A DNA stretch of 64,000 nt from Terriglobales bacterium. Lineage in GTDB: Bacteria > Acidobacteriota > Terriglobia > Terriglobales > Acidobacteriaceae. Under the pieces are notes generated by a model that saw nothing but the letters and a program-made list of their open reading frames with translations, did no database searches and was not told the DNA's origin. Both the position numbers and the translations under genes were made by a program. Every line of letters begins with the position of its first letter. The stretch's first letter is position 1. Of the stretch, positions 1 to 8,044 are shown one piece after another. The stretch spans positions 1 to 64,000 of the forward strand of contig DATMXP010000023.1 in assembly GCA_035561515.1 (NCBI GenBank), written 5' to 3'.

Positions 1-49
1 TCTAAAGACCTCAGGACGTCCATCCGCCCAGCGGAGGGCGATCAACCGC

Positions 50-1504
50 ATGAACTTTCAACTCGATCACTCTTCCCGCCAGCGCCTCGGCTACAAACTC
101 ATCGACCTCATCAACGAGTACTTCGACTCCCTCTCTGACCGCCCCGTTCAGCTGCCCCTTGAAGAACGCACCTTCGGGCAGTTGCGCGACGTCATGCCCG
201 AAATAGGCGAAGAAGCCAACGCCGTCCTCGACGAAATGGCCCACGAGCTAATCAACAAGGGATTCCACGTCCCGGCTGCCAACTACTTCGGCCTGATGAA
301 CCCCACGCCCACCTATATGGCGGTCCTCGCCGAAGCCTTCGTCGCCGCCATCAACCCGCAGCTCGCTTCCCTGGCCCGCTCGCAACTCGCCTCGAAGATT
401 GAAGCCGAAACAGTCCGCTGGATCGGCGAGCGCATCTGGGGCGCCAACGGCCAAAAACCAAAATTCGACGGAACCTTCACCAGCGGCGGAAATGAAGCGA
501 ACTTCAGCGCCCTTGCAATGGCGCTCGCAACGCATCATCCTTGCGCGCTCGACGACGGATTCGCTGGTTGCGGCGATCGACCCGTTCTTTACGCTTCCGC
601 CGAAAGCCATCATTCGCTCGACAAATCCGCAGGATTGCTTGGTATCGGTCGCAAAGCCCTTCGCCGAATTCCCGTCAACGCGCGTCTGCAACTCGACGTA
701 GCCTTGCTCGACCGTCAGATCCAGGCTGATGTAATTGCTGGCTTCAAACCGTTCGCTGTCGTCGGAACCGCTGGAACAACGAACTCAGGCGCAGTTGACG
801 ACCTGAACGCGCTCGCCAACATCTGCGAGCGCTACGGACTTTGGTTCCACGTCGACGGCGCTTACGGCGCAGCTGCAACCTTCAGCGACAAGCATCGCAA
901 CCTCGTCGCTGGAATCGAACGCGCTGATTCGGTCACGATCGATCCGCACAAATGGCTCGCGATGCCGTTCGCCGCAGGTGTCGTTCTCACCCGTCGCGCT
1001 GAGATGTTGCAGAAGACCTTCGGCGTCGCAACGCCTTACATGCCGAAAGTCGCAGGCGCGACGATCATCGATAACTTCAAGGTCAGCGCGCAATGGTCGC
1101 GCCGAATGAATTCCCTGAAGCTCTGGCTCACGTTGCGCGTTCACGGTCGTCAGGCTTACGAGCAGCTCATCGACGAGCAACTGAGACTCGCCCGCAAGTT
1201 CGCCGACTGGATCAAGCAATCCGAGCACTTCGAACTTGTCCACGAACCGCAACTCACGATCGTCAACTTCCGCCCGCGCGGAATTGCCGATTCCGATGCT
1301 GCGGCCGCAAACGCTACCATCGTCGATGAGATCACGCGCGATGGTCGCCGCTGGCTTTCGCAGACTGTTGCCGGCGGAAAAGACGTTATCCGCATGATGG
1401 TCATCAGCTATCTGACTTCGGAGAAACAGCTTCAGGAATTGCAGGAAGCGCTCACGGCAGCAGCGCTGAAGACGGCTCGCGTGCGCCAACGTGCGAACGT
1501 CTAA
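50..1504 (+). CDS. PLP-dependent group II decarboxylase (aromatic-L-amino-acid/glutamate decarboxylase-like)
   Basis: A 484-residue fold-type I pyridoxal-phosphate enzyme of the group II decarboxylase family, expected to be cytosolic. Visible landmarks are the SGGNEAN segment near residue 145 (phosphate and aromatic-ring contacts), HVDGAYG with Asp269 (pyridine-nitrogen partner) and DPHKWL with Lys301 (Schiff-base lysine). Length fits the family. Substrate cannot be read from sequence: aromatic amino acids, glutamate or 2,4-diaminobutyrate are all possible. The first ATG of the frame is used; only 49 nt lie upstream in the window, so an operon link to the left cannot be judged. No hairpin terminator is visible at the 3' end, which meets the convergent gene at 1501-1851 with a 4-base overlap. 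Confidence 0.9.
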   Translation: MNFQLDHSSRQRLGYKLIDLINEYFDSLSDRPVQLPLEERTFGQLRDVMPEIGEEANAVLDEMAHELINKGFHVPAANYFGLMNPTPTYMAVLAEAFVAAINPQLASLARSQLASKIEAETVRWIGERIWGANGQKPKFDGTFTSGGNEANFSALAMALATHHPCALDDGFAGCGDRPVLYASAESHHSLDKSAGLLGIGRKALRRIPVNARLQLDVALLDRQIQADVIAGFKPFAVVGTAGTTNSGAVDDLNALANICERYGLWFHVDGAYGAAATFSDKHRNLVAGIERADSVTIDPHKWLAMPFAAGVVLTRRAEMLQKTFGVATPYMPKVAGATIIDNFKVSAQWSRRMNSLKLWLTLRVHGRQAYEQLIDEQLRLARKFADWIKQSEHFELVHEPQLTIVNFRPRGIADSDAAAANATIVDEITRDGRRWLSQTVAGGKDVIRMMVISYLTSEKQLQELQEALTAAALKTARVRQRANV

Positions 1505-1851
1505 TCAACGCCGAGCGTTGCCAGCAGCTCTTCAAGGTCTGTAGGACTGATCAGCAACTGTCGGCCTTCGGTCATCATGTGCTCGACCTCGTCAAAGCCT
1601 CGGAACAGCCGCATCTTCGCGGATGCGTAACGTTCCGCATCGACGAGCTTGCGCTCATGCTGCTGTTCCCACTCTTCGAGCGCACGGTCCAGCAGAAACA
1701 CGCTGACCGAATAAGTGGTCTTACGATCCGTTGTCACGTCGAAGACGAACTCTGTCGCCGCTTGGGCCAGCGCTCGTCGCTGCCCGACAAAGTAATACTG
1801 GTACACAAAACCGGTTTCTCCGGTGTATGACTTCATGCGGCGGATCGTCAT
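1501..1851 (-). CDS. conserved hypothetical protein, 116 aa
   Basis: I do not recognise this family. It is a soluble, charged protein with no signal peptide or membrane segment. The N-terminal half (YTGETGFVYQYYFVGQRR) looks like beta strands and the C-terminal half is helical and acidic. Its start overlaps the stop of the upstream serine hydrolase by 4 bases, so the two are probably translationally coupled and expressed from one message. That coupling, together with codon use like the neighbours, is the main evidence that it is real. A role alongside the secreted hydrolase is possible but not shown. Confidence 0.7.
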   Translation of the reverse strand: MTIRRMKSYTGETGFVYQYYFVGQRRALAQAATEFVFDVTTDRKTTYSVSVFLLDRALEEWEQQHERKLVDAERYASAKMRLFRGFDEVEHMMTEGRQLLISPTDLEELLATLGVD

Positions 1852-2771
1852 GGCTCCGGCGCCGCCATTGCACGCCCGTAATAGGAAGACCGCCCCAAGC
1901 GATCGAAATAGTTGTAAGCCGCTTGCGTGACTTCGACGATCGCTGTCTCGCCTTCATCCATATCTTTCAGGAACGTCGTCATCACGGCGATTACGAACGG
2001 ACGATTTGGCGCGTAAACGACGCCGAAGTCGCAACGCACCGCGTCCAGTTCGCCCGGTTTGTCTGCCACTCGCACCGATTCACCAAGCGCCCGTTGCATC
2101 GGACTGCTCTTGGAAGTCGAGAGCATCTTCAGCAGGTCGTTCGTAAGCTGCTGATTCGCCACTTTCCCGCGATAGATCGCTTCCATCAGCATCATCAGCT
2201 CACGAGGTGTCGAGACGTTCTCGCGGCCCTCTTTGGCCGCATTCACGTCCATCATCTTGCGCTGTAGTTTGGTCTTCGTCAGCGTAAAGTCGTGAAGCAT
2301 GGCGTTGACGTTCTGCATGCCAACCTTGTCGATGAGCACGTTGGTCGCGGCGTTGTCGCTGACCGCAACCACCATCTGCGCCAGGTCGCGCAAGGTCAGT
2401 TTTGTCACACCGGGAGTTAAGCCGTTGAATATGGCGCTGTCCGGCGCATCGTCTTCCTTACGGACGATGTATGTATCCGTCAGGTTGAGTGTTCCCTTCT
2501 CTGCCTGGCGATACAGTTCGGCGAGCAGCGCAACCTTGATCGAACTGGCTGTCGGGAACACTTCGTCCGCGTGGTAATACATCGTTTCGCCATTCGTCAG
2601 GTCGAGAATGGCGACTCCCATATAGCCATCGAGACGCCTGTCCACGTCCTTGATCGTCTCTTCCAGCTTGCCCTTCAGCCCGCGCTGCTTCTCCGAGGCA
2701 GCGGGCGGCGTACTCTGCGCCTGCGCGTACAAAACACACAACATCATGACTGCCAGAAAGATCTTGTTCAT
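1848..2771 (-). CDS. secreted serine hydrolase, class A beta-lactamase-like
   Basis: A 307-residue protein with an N-terminal signal peptide (about residues 1-19, ending AQAQ) of the penicillin-binding/class A beta-lactamase fold. The active-site motifs are S76-S-I-K79 (nucleophile and general base), S138-D-N140, and K238-P-G240 at the position of the usual KTG/KSG box. I do not see a clear omega-loop ExxLN motif, whose glutamate deacylates beta-lactams in true class A enzymes, so it may be a peptidase or esterase of the wall rather than a resistance enzyme. Acts in the periplasm. First gene of a two-gene unit with the 116-residue protein downstream. Confidence 0.85.
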   Translation of the reverse strand: MNKIFLAVMMLCVLYAQAQSTPPAASEKQRGLKGKLEETIKDVDRRLDGYMGVAILDLTNGETMYYHADEVFPTASSIKVALLAELYRQAEKGTLNLTDTYIVRKEDDAPDSAIFNGLTPGVTKLTLRDLAQMVVAVSDNAATNVLIDKVGMQNVNAMLHDFTLTKTKLQRKMMDVNAAKEGRENVSTPRELMMLMEAIYRGKVANQQLTNDLLKMLSTSKSSPMQRALGESVRVADKPGELDAVRCDFGVVYAPNRPFVIAVMTTFLKDMDEGETAIVEVTQAAYNYFDRLGRSSYYGRAMAAPEP

Positions 2772-2898
2772 CTAGGCCTCTTGTATGAGGAGGCCATTAT
2801 AGGCGGATTAGCGGCGGATTTTGTGATCGAGTGACAAACTGATGCGAGTCGGTAGCAGCAGAGATATGCAAGGATTTGCACAGTTTCTCAAGAAAAAT

Positions 2899-3252
2899 TC
2901 AACTTTGACGTAGAGCACGCTTCAATGCCAAGGCGATCTCACCGGCCGTAACGGGCTTGTGCAACACCGTTGCATTGCATTGCTCGAGGTCGCGGAGGAG
3001 GAACGACAATCGCAGCGGCAGTAGCGCAATTACATGCCGCGCGTGGGTGCAAACGAGTGCTAGTTGCGCACGCGATTGGGTCAGATCCGGCCGAAGAGTA
3101 TCCATGTCGAGTATCGCCACAGCCCAGTTCTGTTGCGGAGGCATCGATTCCACGTCCGTGATGACTTGCGGCGCGAGGGCCAGTTCTGGAAGAATTTCTG
3201 TGAGTGTTCCGGTCCACTGTCTTTGGCGGGTAACGCAAAGGGGGCGCAACAT
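2899..3252 (-). CDS. degenerate response-regulator receiver-like protein
   Basis: A single-domain 117-residue protein with the outline of a CheY-type receiver: a central strand ending in ILDMDT (a candidate phospho-Asp), a later hydrophobic strand HVIALLPL where the switch Thr/Ser would sit, and LHKPV, matching the conserved Lys-Pro pair near the end. The acidic pair normally found after the first strand is missing, so phosphorylation is doubtful. No output domain and no adjacent kinase. A GGGTGG-type ribosome site precedes the ATG. It could be a pseudo-receiver that binds a partner constitutively. Confidence 0.6.
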   Translation of the reverse strand: MLRPLCVTRQRQWTGTLTEILPELALAPQVITDVESMPPQQNWAVAILDMDTLRPDLTQSRAQLALVCTHARHVIALLPLRLSFLLRDLEQCNATVLHKPVTAGEIALALKRALRQS

Positions 3253-3432
3253 GCAACCACCTTACCCTCGTTTAGGGGAAATGCTCTGAAAATCCGCCCA
3301 GGCTGCGGACTTTGGAAATTCATTCCGGGCCGAGTTCCTCTTTGGGAACACTCCGAATATCCCGAACCCCCAACTTGCACGCTCCAGTCAGCATCTCAAC
3401 CAGAGTAACAACAGCCGATTTCGAGGTACGCC

Positions 3433-4011
3433 ATGCAAGGTAAGAGATTGCTCTATGTTTCTTTCGCCGTTGTGTTGCTATGCACACTTGCTGCCGCGCA
3501 GACATCGACGATTCCCAGTGGTACTGAAATCAAGGTACGCACAGACCAGCAGATTACCGCTACTGCGGCCAACGCAGGCCGCACATATCCAGGCACAATC
3601 AGCGATGCAATTACGGACAGCTCCGGAAACACGGTGATCCCGAAGGGCGCTCGCGCGCAACTGAGGGCCGTAAAGGACGGAGAGAAGGTGATGCTCGACC
3701 TGACGTCCGTAACGGTTGATGGTCGCAAGTATGCGATCGAGTCTTCGAGTTACAAGCAAGGAAGCCTGGGCAAGAACAAGACTACCGCTAAATATGCGGG
3801 TGGTGGAGCACTAGCAGGAACCCTGATCGGTGCGGTTGCCGGTGGCGCGAAAGGGGCGCTCATCGGTGCAATCGCGGGTGGCGCTGCCGGTGCCGGCGCA
3901 CAAGTCCTTACTCAGGGCAAGAAGATCGACATCCCGGCCGAAACCGAGCTGACGTTCAAAACCGCCCAGGATCTGAGCATGCGCCAGGTACGCGCAGGAA
4001 CCCGCCGCTAA
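3433..4011 (+). CDS. secreted glycine-zipper protein
   Basis: A 192-residue exported protein: signal peptide at residues 1-22 (cleavage after LAAAQ), a beta-rich central region starting IPSGTEIKVRT, then a glycine-zipper stretch (about residues 120-155, repeated GxxxG and AGGA patterns) that could insert in or pack on a membrane, and a short C-terminal domain. The family resembles glycine-zipper outer-membrane proteins of unknown role. The same architecture recurs in the C-terminal half of the lipoprotein at 40561-41625, so the two are paralogues. GAGGT precedes the ATG. Followed by a strong terminator, so monocistronic. Confidence 0.8.
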   Translation: MQGKRLLYVSFAVVLLCTLAAAQTSTIPSGTEIKVRTDQQITATAANAGRTYPGTISDAITDSSGNTVIPKGARAQLRAVKDGEKVMLDLTSVTVDGRKYAIESSSYKQGSLGKNKTTAKYAGGGALAGTLIGAVAGGAKGALIGAIAGGAAGAGAQVLTQGKKIDIPAETELTFKTAQDLSMRQVRAGTRR

Positions 4012-4035
4012 TCCCGAGGCCGAAACATGCTTCCG

Positions 4036-4062
4036 AGCCCGCCGGTTGAGGCGGGCTTTTCT
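4036..4062 (+). terminator. rho-independent terminator
   Basis: A perfect 8-bp stem (AGCCCGCC at 4036-4043 with GGCGGGCT at 4050-4057), a 6-nt loop and a T-rich run follow the glycine-zipper gene stop by about 25 nt. Confidence 0.9.
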
Positions 4063-4077
4063 TCTGGCAAGTCTCGC

Positions 4078-4365
4078 CTATGATTTGCGCTTGCCGTTAC
4101 GCGAATCGAAGGAATGGCGAACTTTTGATTCGCTCAGTCCCGCGCGGCGCCAGAAGTACCAGGACCGCCTAGCCTCGGCAAGATTGCCCAATGCGATGTA
4201 CCCACCTGCGGTTGGCTCAACCAGTCCACGTTCCCAGCGAGACACAGTCATCGCCGTAACGCCAATGCGGTTGGCCAATTGTGTTTGGGTCAGATGCAAA
4301 CGCTTGCGGAGATCTCCGATGCACCTGGCCCATTCAGAAAGAGAGCTTGCTTGCTGCCCTGCCAT
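4078..4365 (-). CDS. XRE-family helix-turn-helix regulator
   Basis: A 95-residue DNA-binding protein whose middle (about residues 12-50) is a Cro/CI-type helix-turn-helix: LTQTQLANRIGVTAMTVSRW contains the two helices and ends in the usual WERG. The C-terminal part is basic and carries a Trp-rich segment (SWYFWRRAGLSES) and has no enzymatic motif. The ATG at 4365 is preferred over an in-frame TTG at 4380. A promoter -10 and a 6-8-6 palindrome lie just upstream, so autoregulation is likely. No toxin partner is visible next to it, which argues against a simple toxin-antitoxin pair. Target genes unknown. Confidence 0.85.
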   Translation of the reverse strand: MAGQQASSLSEWARCIGDLRKRLHLTQTQLANRIGVTAMTVSRWERGLVEPTAGGYIALGNLAEARRSWYFWRRAGLSESKVRHSFDSRNGKRKS

Positions 4366-4385
4366 TTTTGAACCACTCAAACCAG

Positions 4386-4419
4386 GAACTTGTCTTTAAA
4401 AGTTCGACACGCCACTATA
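4386..4419 (-). promoter_or_regulatory. promoter -10 and operator-like palindrome of the XRE gene
   Basis: Reading on the minus strand, TATAGT (4419-4414) is followed at the expected transcription start by GAACTT-N8-AAGTTC (4405-4386), a perfect 6-bp inverted repeat. It sits between promoter and start codon of the regulator gene, the classic place for an autoregulatory operator. No convincing -35 box was found. Confidence 0.55.
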
Positions 4420-4480
4420 GCACATAACGCCAACGCTAAGCGGCCAAAAGCCAAGCTGCTATTGGCGATTGGAAAGGCGG

Positions 4481-5659
4481 TCAGCCTTTCACCAACCCTC
4501 GTCTGAGTTCAGCAAGCGAATAGTGAGTTCCACGCCAGATCACACCGTTGTGGCGCAAGGTGTGGAGCATGGATCGAAGGAAAGTGAAGATCAAAAGTCC
4601 GGCGCTAATGGGATGGAAGAAGAAGTAGAACGGCCAAATGGGTGAGTACCACGACATGCCGACATAGAGGCAGAAGACTGAGAACAACGAAAGCACATAG
4701 CCCAGTTTGGCGAGCCCCGGGGCAAACCAGAATCCCACAAACGGCATAAGGTTGAACAAAGCGATGAGAAAGCACATTCCGAGGGCCCGGGCTACGGAGA
4801 AATGCATCAGAGCGAAGAAGTTCTTGGTGAGATTGCTGCTCAGGGCCCATGCGCCCGCACCCCACGGCAACAGCAACAAGTCCCGTCCGAAGACGTTGTA
4901 CTGAAGAAATCCCGAGTCCTTGATCAACTTCCCCATGCGCATATCTTCGATGATTTCCATCTTGAGCTTTTCCATTCCGCCGATGGCATCGAAGACGCTC
5001 TTCTTGACCAGGTTAAAAGCACCTACTCCCATATGGTCCCGTGCCTTTGGGTCCGACGTTTTCCACGGCCGGTGCCCGAAAACGAAGAGCATGTTGAAAC
5101 CGGCGAGCATGATCTTCTTACTGACGCTCCAATCGATGTGCGTCGGAAACATCACGAGGTGGTCGGCATTGACGCTGATGGCGTAAGCCATTGCGCGACG
5201 CAATGCATCATGACGAAAGACAACATCGGCATCAGTGAACAGAAGCCAATCGCCCGTCGCGTGCTTCGCACCAACCGACATGGCGTGGGGCTTCCCGAGC
5301 CACCCTGAAGGCAGATTGTCGAGGTGAACGACCCTGAGGCGGTGATGAGCGTCGTGTTCGCGGGCGACATGCTCCATGAGGGCGCCGGTACGATCGGTGG
5401 AGCGATCGTTAACGGCGATGACTTCGTAGTTCGGCCAGTCAAGCGTAACGAGCGAACGCAAGGCGGACTCAATCTCTTCTTCCTCATCACGCGCAGGGAC
5501 GATGATGCTGATTCGTGGTGGATGGAGCGGTGGCTTTTTGTCCCATGCCGGCTGTGAGATTTCAGCAACTTTGCGCATGCCGAGACCGGCGTCAGCCGCA
5601 CGCCACACCCACAGTGCAGCAAGCAGCACGCCCATCGCCCACCAGAAGATCAGCATCAC
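4481..5659 (-). CDS. membrane-anchored GT2 glycosyltransferase
   Basis: A 392-residue family 2 glycosyltransferase: N-terminal membrane segment (residues 3-22), a GT-A catalytic domain opening with ISIIVPARDEE (about 50-60), the nucleotide-sugar metal motif D143-A-D145, a GWLGK loop at 119-123, the candidate base pair E238-D239, and three or four membrane helices from about residue 285 onwards. This layout resembles hopanoid- or carotenoid-associated GT2 enzymes (HpnB/CrtQ type), so a lipid-linked acceptor is plausible but unproven. Its start overlaps the stop of the upstream MFS transporter by 4 bases, so the two are co-translated. Confidence 0.87.
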   Translation of the reverse strand: MMLIFWWAMGVLLAALWVWRAADAGLGMRKVAEISQPAWDKKPPLHPPRISIIVPARDEEEEIESALRSLVTLDWPNYEVIAVNDRSTDRTGALMEHVAREHDAHHRLRVVHLDNLPSGWLGKPHAMSVGAKHATGDWLLFTDADVVFRHDALRRAMAYAISVNADHLVMFPTHIDWSVSKKIMLAGFNMLFVFGHRPWKTSDPKARDHMGVGAFNLVKKSVFDAIGGMEKLKMEIIEDMRMGKLIKDSGFLQYNVFGRDLLLLPWGAGAWALSSNLTKNFFALMHFSVARALGMCFLIALFNLMPFVGFWFAPGLAKLGYVLSLFSVFCLYVGMSWYSPIWPFYFFFHPISAGLLIFTFLRSMLHTLRHNGVIWRGTHYSLAELRRGLVKG

Positions 5660-6885
5660 GCAGTTACTCCTTCGTCTTTATGGGGAGGCAACTGCGGCGC
5701 ATACTTCATTCCGAAGAACAGGACCGCAACACCCAGAAGCACTGCCGCCACTGCTGACAGGAACCCCGTCTGCAACGACGATCGATCGGAGATCTCGCCA
5801 ATGATGCGCGGCGACGCTGCATCCCCGAGGAGATGGATGGTGAATAGATTCACTGCGATTGCAGTGGCGCGGATGCTGGCGCCGACTGAGTTCACCACGG
5901 CCGCATTCAAGGGTGCCGTGTTCAGAAACAACAGGAACTCCGCGACGAAGATGGCGGGATACATCAGCGGTCCGGTGGTATAGATCGCGATCAACATGGC
6001 CGGGACCCCGATGAGCAAAGTGACCGCCGAAACCAGGTAGTACGCACTCCGGGAGCGGGTTAGCAGCCGATCACCGAGCCAACCACCGATCAGCGTGCCC
6101 GAAATGGACGTCACGGCTGTGATGGCGCCAAAGATGAGGTTCCCTTCCGCCAGCGGAATCTCGCGCGTTCGATAGAGGAACGTTGGCATCCACGCTGACA
6201 TCCCCCCTAAAGCAAACGTCACCATGGCCATTCCCAGGCTGGCCGTCCAGAAAGCACCATTGCGAAAGAGTCCCCAGAAGTTACTGCGCTCCGGCGCCTC
6301 TTTAAGCAGATCCTTCTCGCCCCGGCGGGGTTCGGGAAGGAATATCAGTGCAATCGCGAGCAGGAAGCCAGGAGCGGCCGCTACGTAGAACGGGAACCGC
6401 CAACCGAAGTGATGGCCGAGGGAGCCGCCGAGCATGTATCCCGCGGCTGCACCGAGACCGATATTGAGATAGAACCAACCGAAGACTCGCCCGCGCTTGT
6501 CTTCCGAGAAGAGGTCGGCGAGGAACGACGGAGCGATCGTTACAAACGTCGCTTCGCCCAGTCCGACGATGGTGTGCCGAATAAGAAGCGTCTCGAAGTC
6601 GTAGGTGATCGCGGTCATCAACGTTGCCACGCTCCAGACCATTGCGCCACCGATCATGAGCCATTTCCGCGAATAGCGGTCGGCAAGGAACCCGACGACC
6701 GGCGCGGTGAACATATAGCAAAGAAAGAACGCAGTGGTCAGGAAACCGTAATCGGCATCGCTGCGCGGGAACTCCTGCTGAAGTAACGGGACCACCGCGA
6801 AAAGCACGTAGCGGTCCACGTAGTTGAAGAAGTTAAGGCCCGACAGGATGGCCAGTGCGAGGAGTGGGTGATGTCGGCGTGACAT
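5656..6885 (-). CDS. MFS transporter, Spinster-like
   Basis: A 409-residue integral membrane protein with about twelve transmembrane helices. Helix 1 carries NYVDRYVL, a pattern common in Spinster-type and related major facilitator proteins, and the loop between helices 2 and 3 carries the family motif as GFLADRYSRKW (about residues 62-72), with the Asp-Arg and basic residues expected for gating. Acts in the inner membrane by secondary transport; substrate unknown (sugars, lipids or organic acids all occur in relatives). Coupled by a 4-base overlap to the downstream glycosyltransferase, hinting that substrate and glycosylated product may be related. Confidence 0.88.
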   Translation of the reverse strand: MSRRHHPLLALAILSGLNFFNYVDRYVLFAVVPLLQQEFPRSDADYGFLTTAFFLCYMFTAPVVGFLADRYSRKWLMIGGAMVWSVATLMTAITYDFETLLIRHTIVGLGEATFVTIAPSFLADLFSEDKRGRVFGWFYLNIGLGAAAGYMLGGSLGHHFGWRFPFYVAAAPGFLLAIALIFLPEPRRGEKDLLKEAPERSNFWGLFRNGAFWTASLGMAMVTFALGGMSAWMPTFLYRTREIPLAEGNLIFGAITAVTSISGTLIGGWLGDRLLTRSRSAYYLVSAVTLLIGVPAMLIAIYTTGPLMYPAIFVAEFLLFLNTAPLNAAVVNSVGASIRATAIAVNLFTIHLLGDAASPRIIGEISDRSSLQTGFLSAVAAVLLGVAVLFFGMKYAPQLPPHKDEGVTA

Positions 6886-6961
6886 TCGGGATTGCCGGAA
6901 TATATCAGCGGAGGAGCCGCGAAGGAAGTAAGACCACGAGCACCTTCCCTGCGGCTCTCAT

Positions 6962-7927
6962 CTAGTCGAACAATGAATCCACGAAGGCCTGTGGATCGAA
7001 CGGGATCATGTCTGCTTTTTGCTCTCCGACGCCCACGTAGCGCACTGGCACGCCGAGCTCATTTGCAATGGCGACTACAATTCCGCCCTTTGCCGTGCCG
7101 TCTAATTTCGTGAGCACGATGCCGGTCACGCCCGCGGATTCCGTGAAGAGTTTGGCCTGCTGCAGGCCATTCTGTCCGGTGGTAGCGTCAACGACCAGCA
7201 AGGTCTCATGGGGCGCGCCAGTGATGAACCGTTGTGCGGTACGGCGCATTTTCTCGAGCTCGGTCATGAGGCTCGACTTCGTGTGCAGACGACCGGCGGT
7301 ATCCACGATCACATAGTCGACACTACGGGCCTTTGCGGCTTGTAGTGCGTCGAACAATACGGCTGCCGGGTCTCCGCCGGGCTTTGTCTTGATCACTTCC
7401 GTGCCGGTACGTTCCCCCCAGACTTCGAGCTGCTCGATGGCCGCCGCGCGGAAGGTATCCGCAGCGCAAAGCAACACGGTCTTGCCTTGGCCGCGAAGGA
7501 CATTCGCCAATTTTCCGATGCTCGTGGTCTTGCCTGTCCCGTTGACGCCAACCACCAGAATGACTTCGGGTTCGCCATCTACGGCTTTTACCGGCTCGAT
7601 ATTCGCGCGCGTAAGGACGTTGAGGACCTCCTGCTTGAGAAGAGTTTTGAGCTCGGAAACGTTGGCGATCTGCTTCCGATCAGCCTTATCGCGAAGGCGC
7701 GCAAGCAACTGATCCGTGGTCTTCGTTCCGAGGTCGGCGCCGATCAACGTGGCTTCCAGATCGTCCAGCGTGCCGCGGTCGATCTCCTTGCTCAGGGACA
7801 CGACTTCCTCAATGCGCTCGCTCAGGTTCTCGCGCGTGCGCGTGACCGCCTGCTTCATGCGCTCAAAGAGGCCCTGTTTCTTCTCTTTCGGCTGTTCCTC
7901 GGTATTTCCGAATAGCGTCTGGATCAT
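6962..7927 (-). CDS. ftsY: signal recognition particle receptor FtsY
   Basis: A 321-residue SRP-type GTPase that docks ribosome-nascent-chain/SRP complexes at the inner membrane. Residues 20-100 form the helical N domain. The NG domain shows P-loop GVNGTGKT (127-134), the DTAGR motif (209-213) and TKLDG (273-277), which gives guanine specificity. It lacks the long acidic A domain of E. coli FtsY and has only a short charged N-terminus, as in many bacteria. It is a single gene here with its own -10 box upstream and without ffh or smc neighbours. Confidence 0.96.
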   Translation of the reverse strand: MIQTLFGNTEEQPKEKKQGLFERMKQAVTRTRENLSERIEEVVSLSKEIDRGTLDDLEATLIGADLGTKTTDQLLARLRDKADRKQIANVSELKTLLKQEVLNVLTRANIEPVKAVDGEPEVILVVGVNGTGKTTSIGKLANVLRGQGKTVLLCAADTFRAAAIEQLEVWGERTGTEVIKTKPGGDPAAVLFDALQAAKARSVDYVIVDTAGRLHTKSSLMTELEKMRRTAQRFITGAPHETLLVVDATTGQNGLQQAKLFTESAGVTGIVLTKLDGTAKGGIVVAIANELGVPVRYVGVGEQKADMIPFDPQAFVDSLFD

Positions 7928-7960
7928 CTATGAGTCCGGTTTTAAAGGGATAGAACACTC

Positions 7961-7966
7961 ATTATA
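7961..7966 (-). promoter_or_regulatory. -10 box of ftsY
   Basis: A consensus TATAAT on the minus strand lies 33 nt before the ftsY ATG. No good -35 hexamer is seen at 16-18 nt spacing. Confidence 0.45.
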
Positions 7967-7998
7967 CGGGGATGCAAGCAGGAGGCTGCACGGGCACG

Positions 7999-8022
7999 AG
8001 AAAAGGCACAGTTGCCTGTGCC
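7999..8022 (-). terminator. rho-independent terminator after the HD-GYP gene
   Basis: On the minus strand a GGCACAG/CTGTGCC stem (8022-8016 with 8011-8005) closes a GCAA tetraloop and is followed by TTTTC, 23 nt past the stop of the sensor gene. GNRA-type loops stabilise such hairpins. Confidence 0.85.
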
Positions 8023-8044
8023 CTTGTGGTTAGCGGAGATGTCC

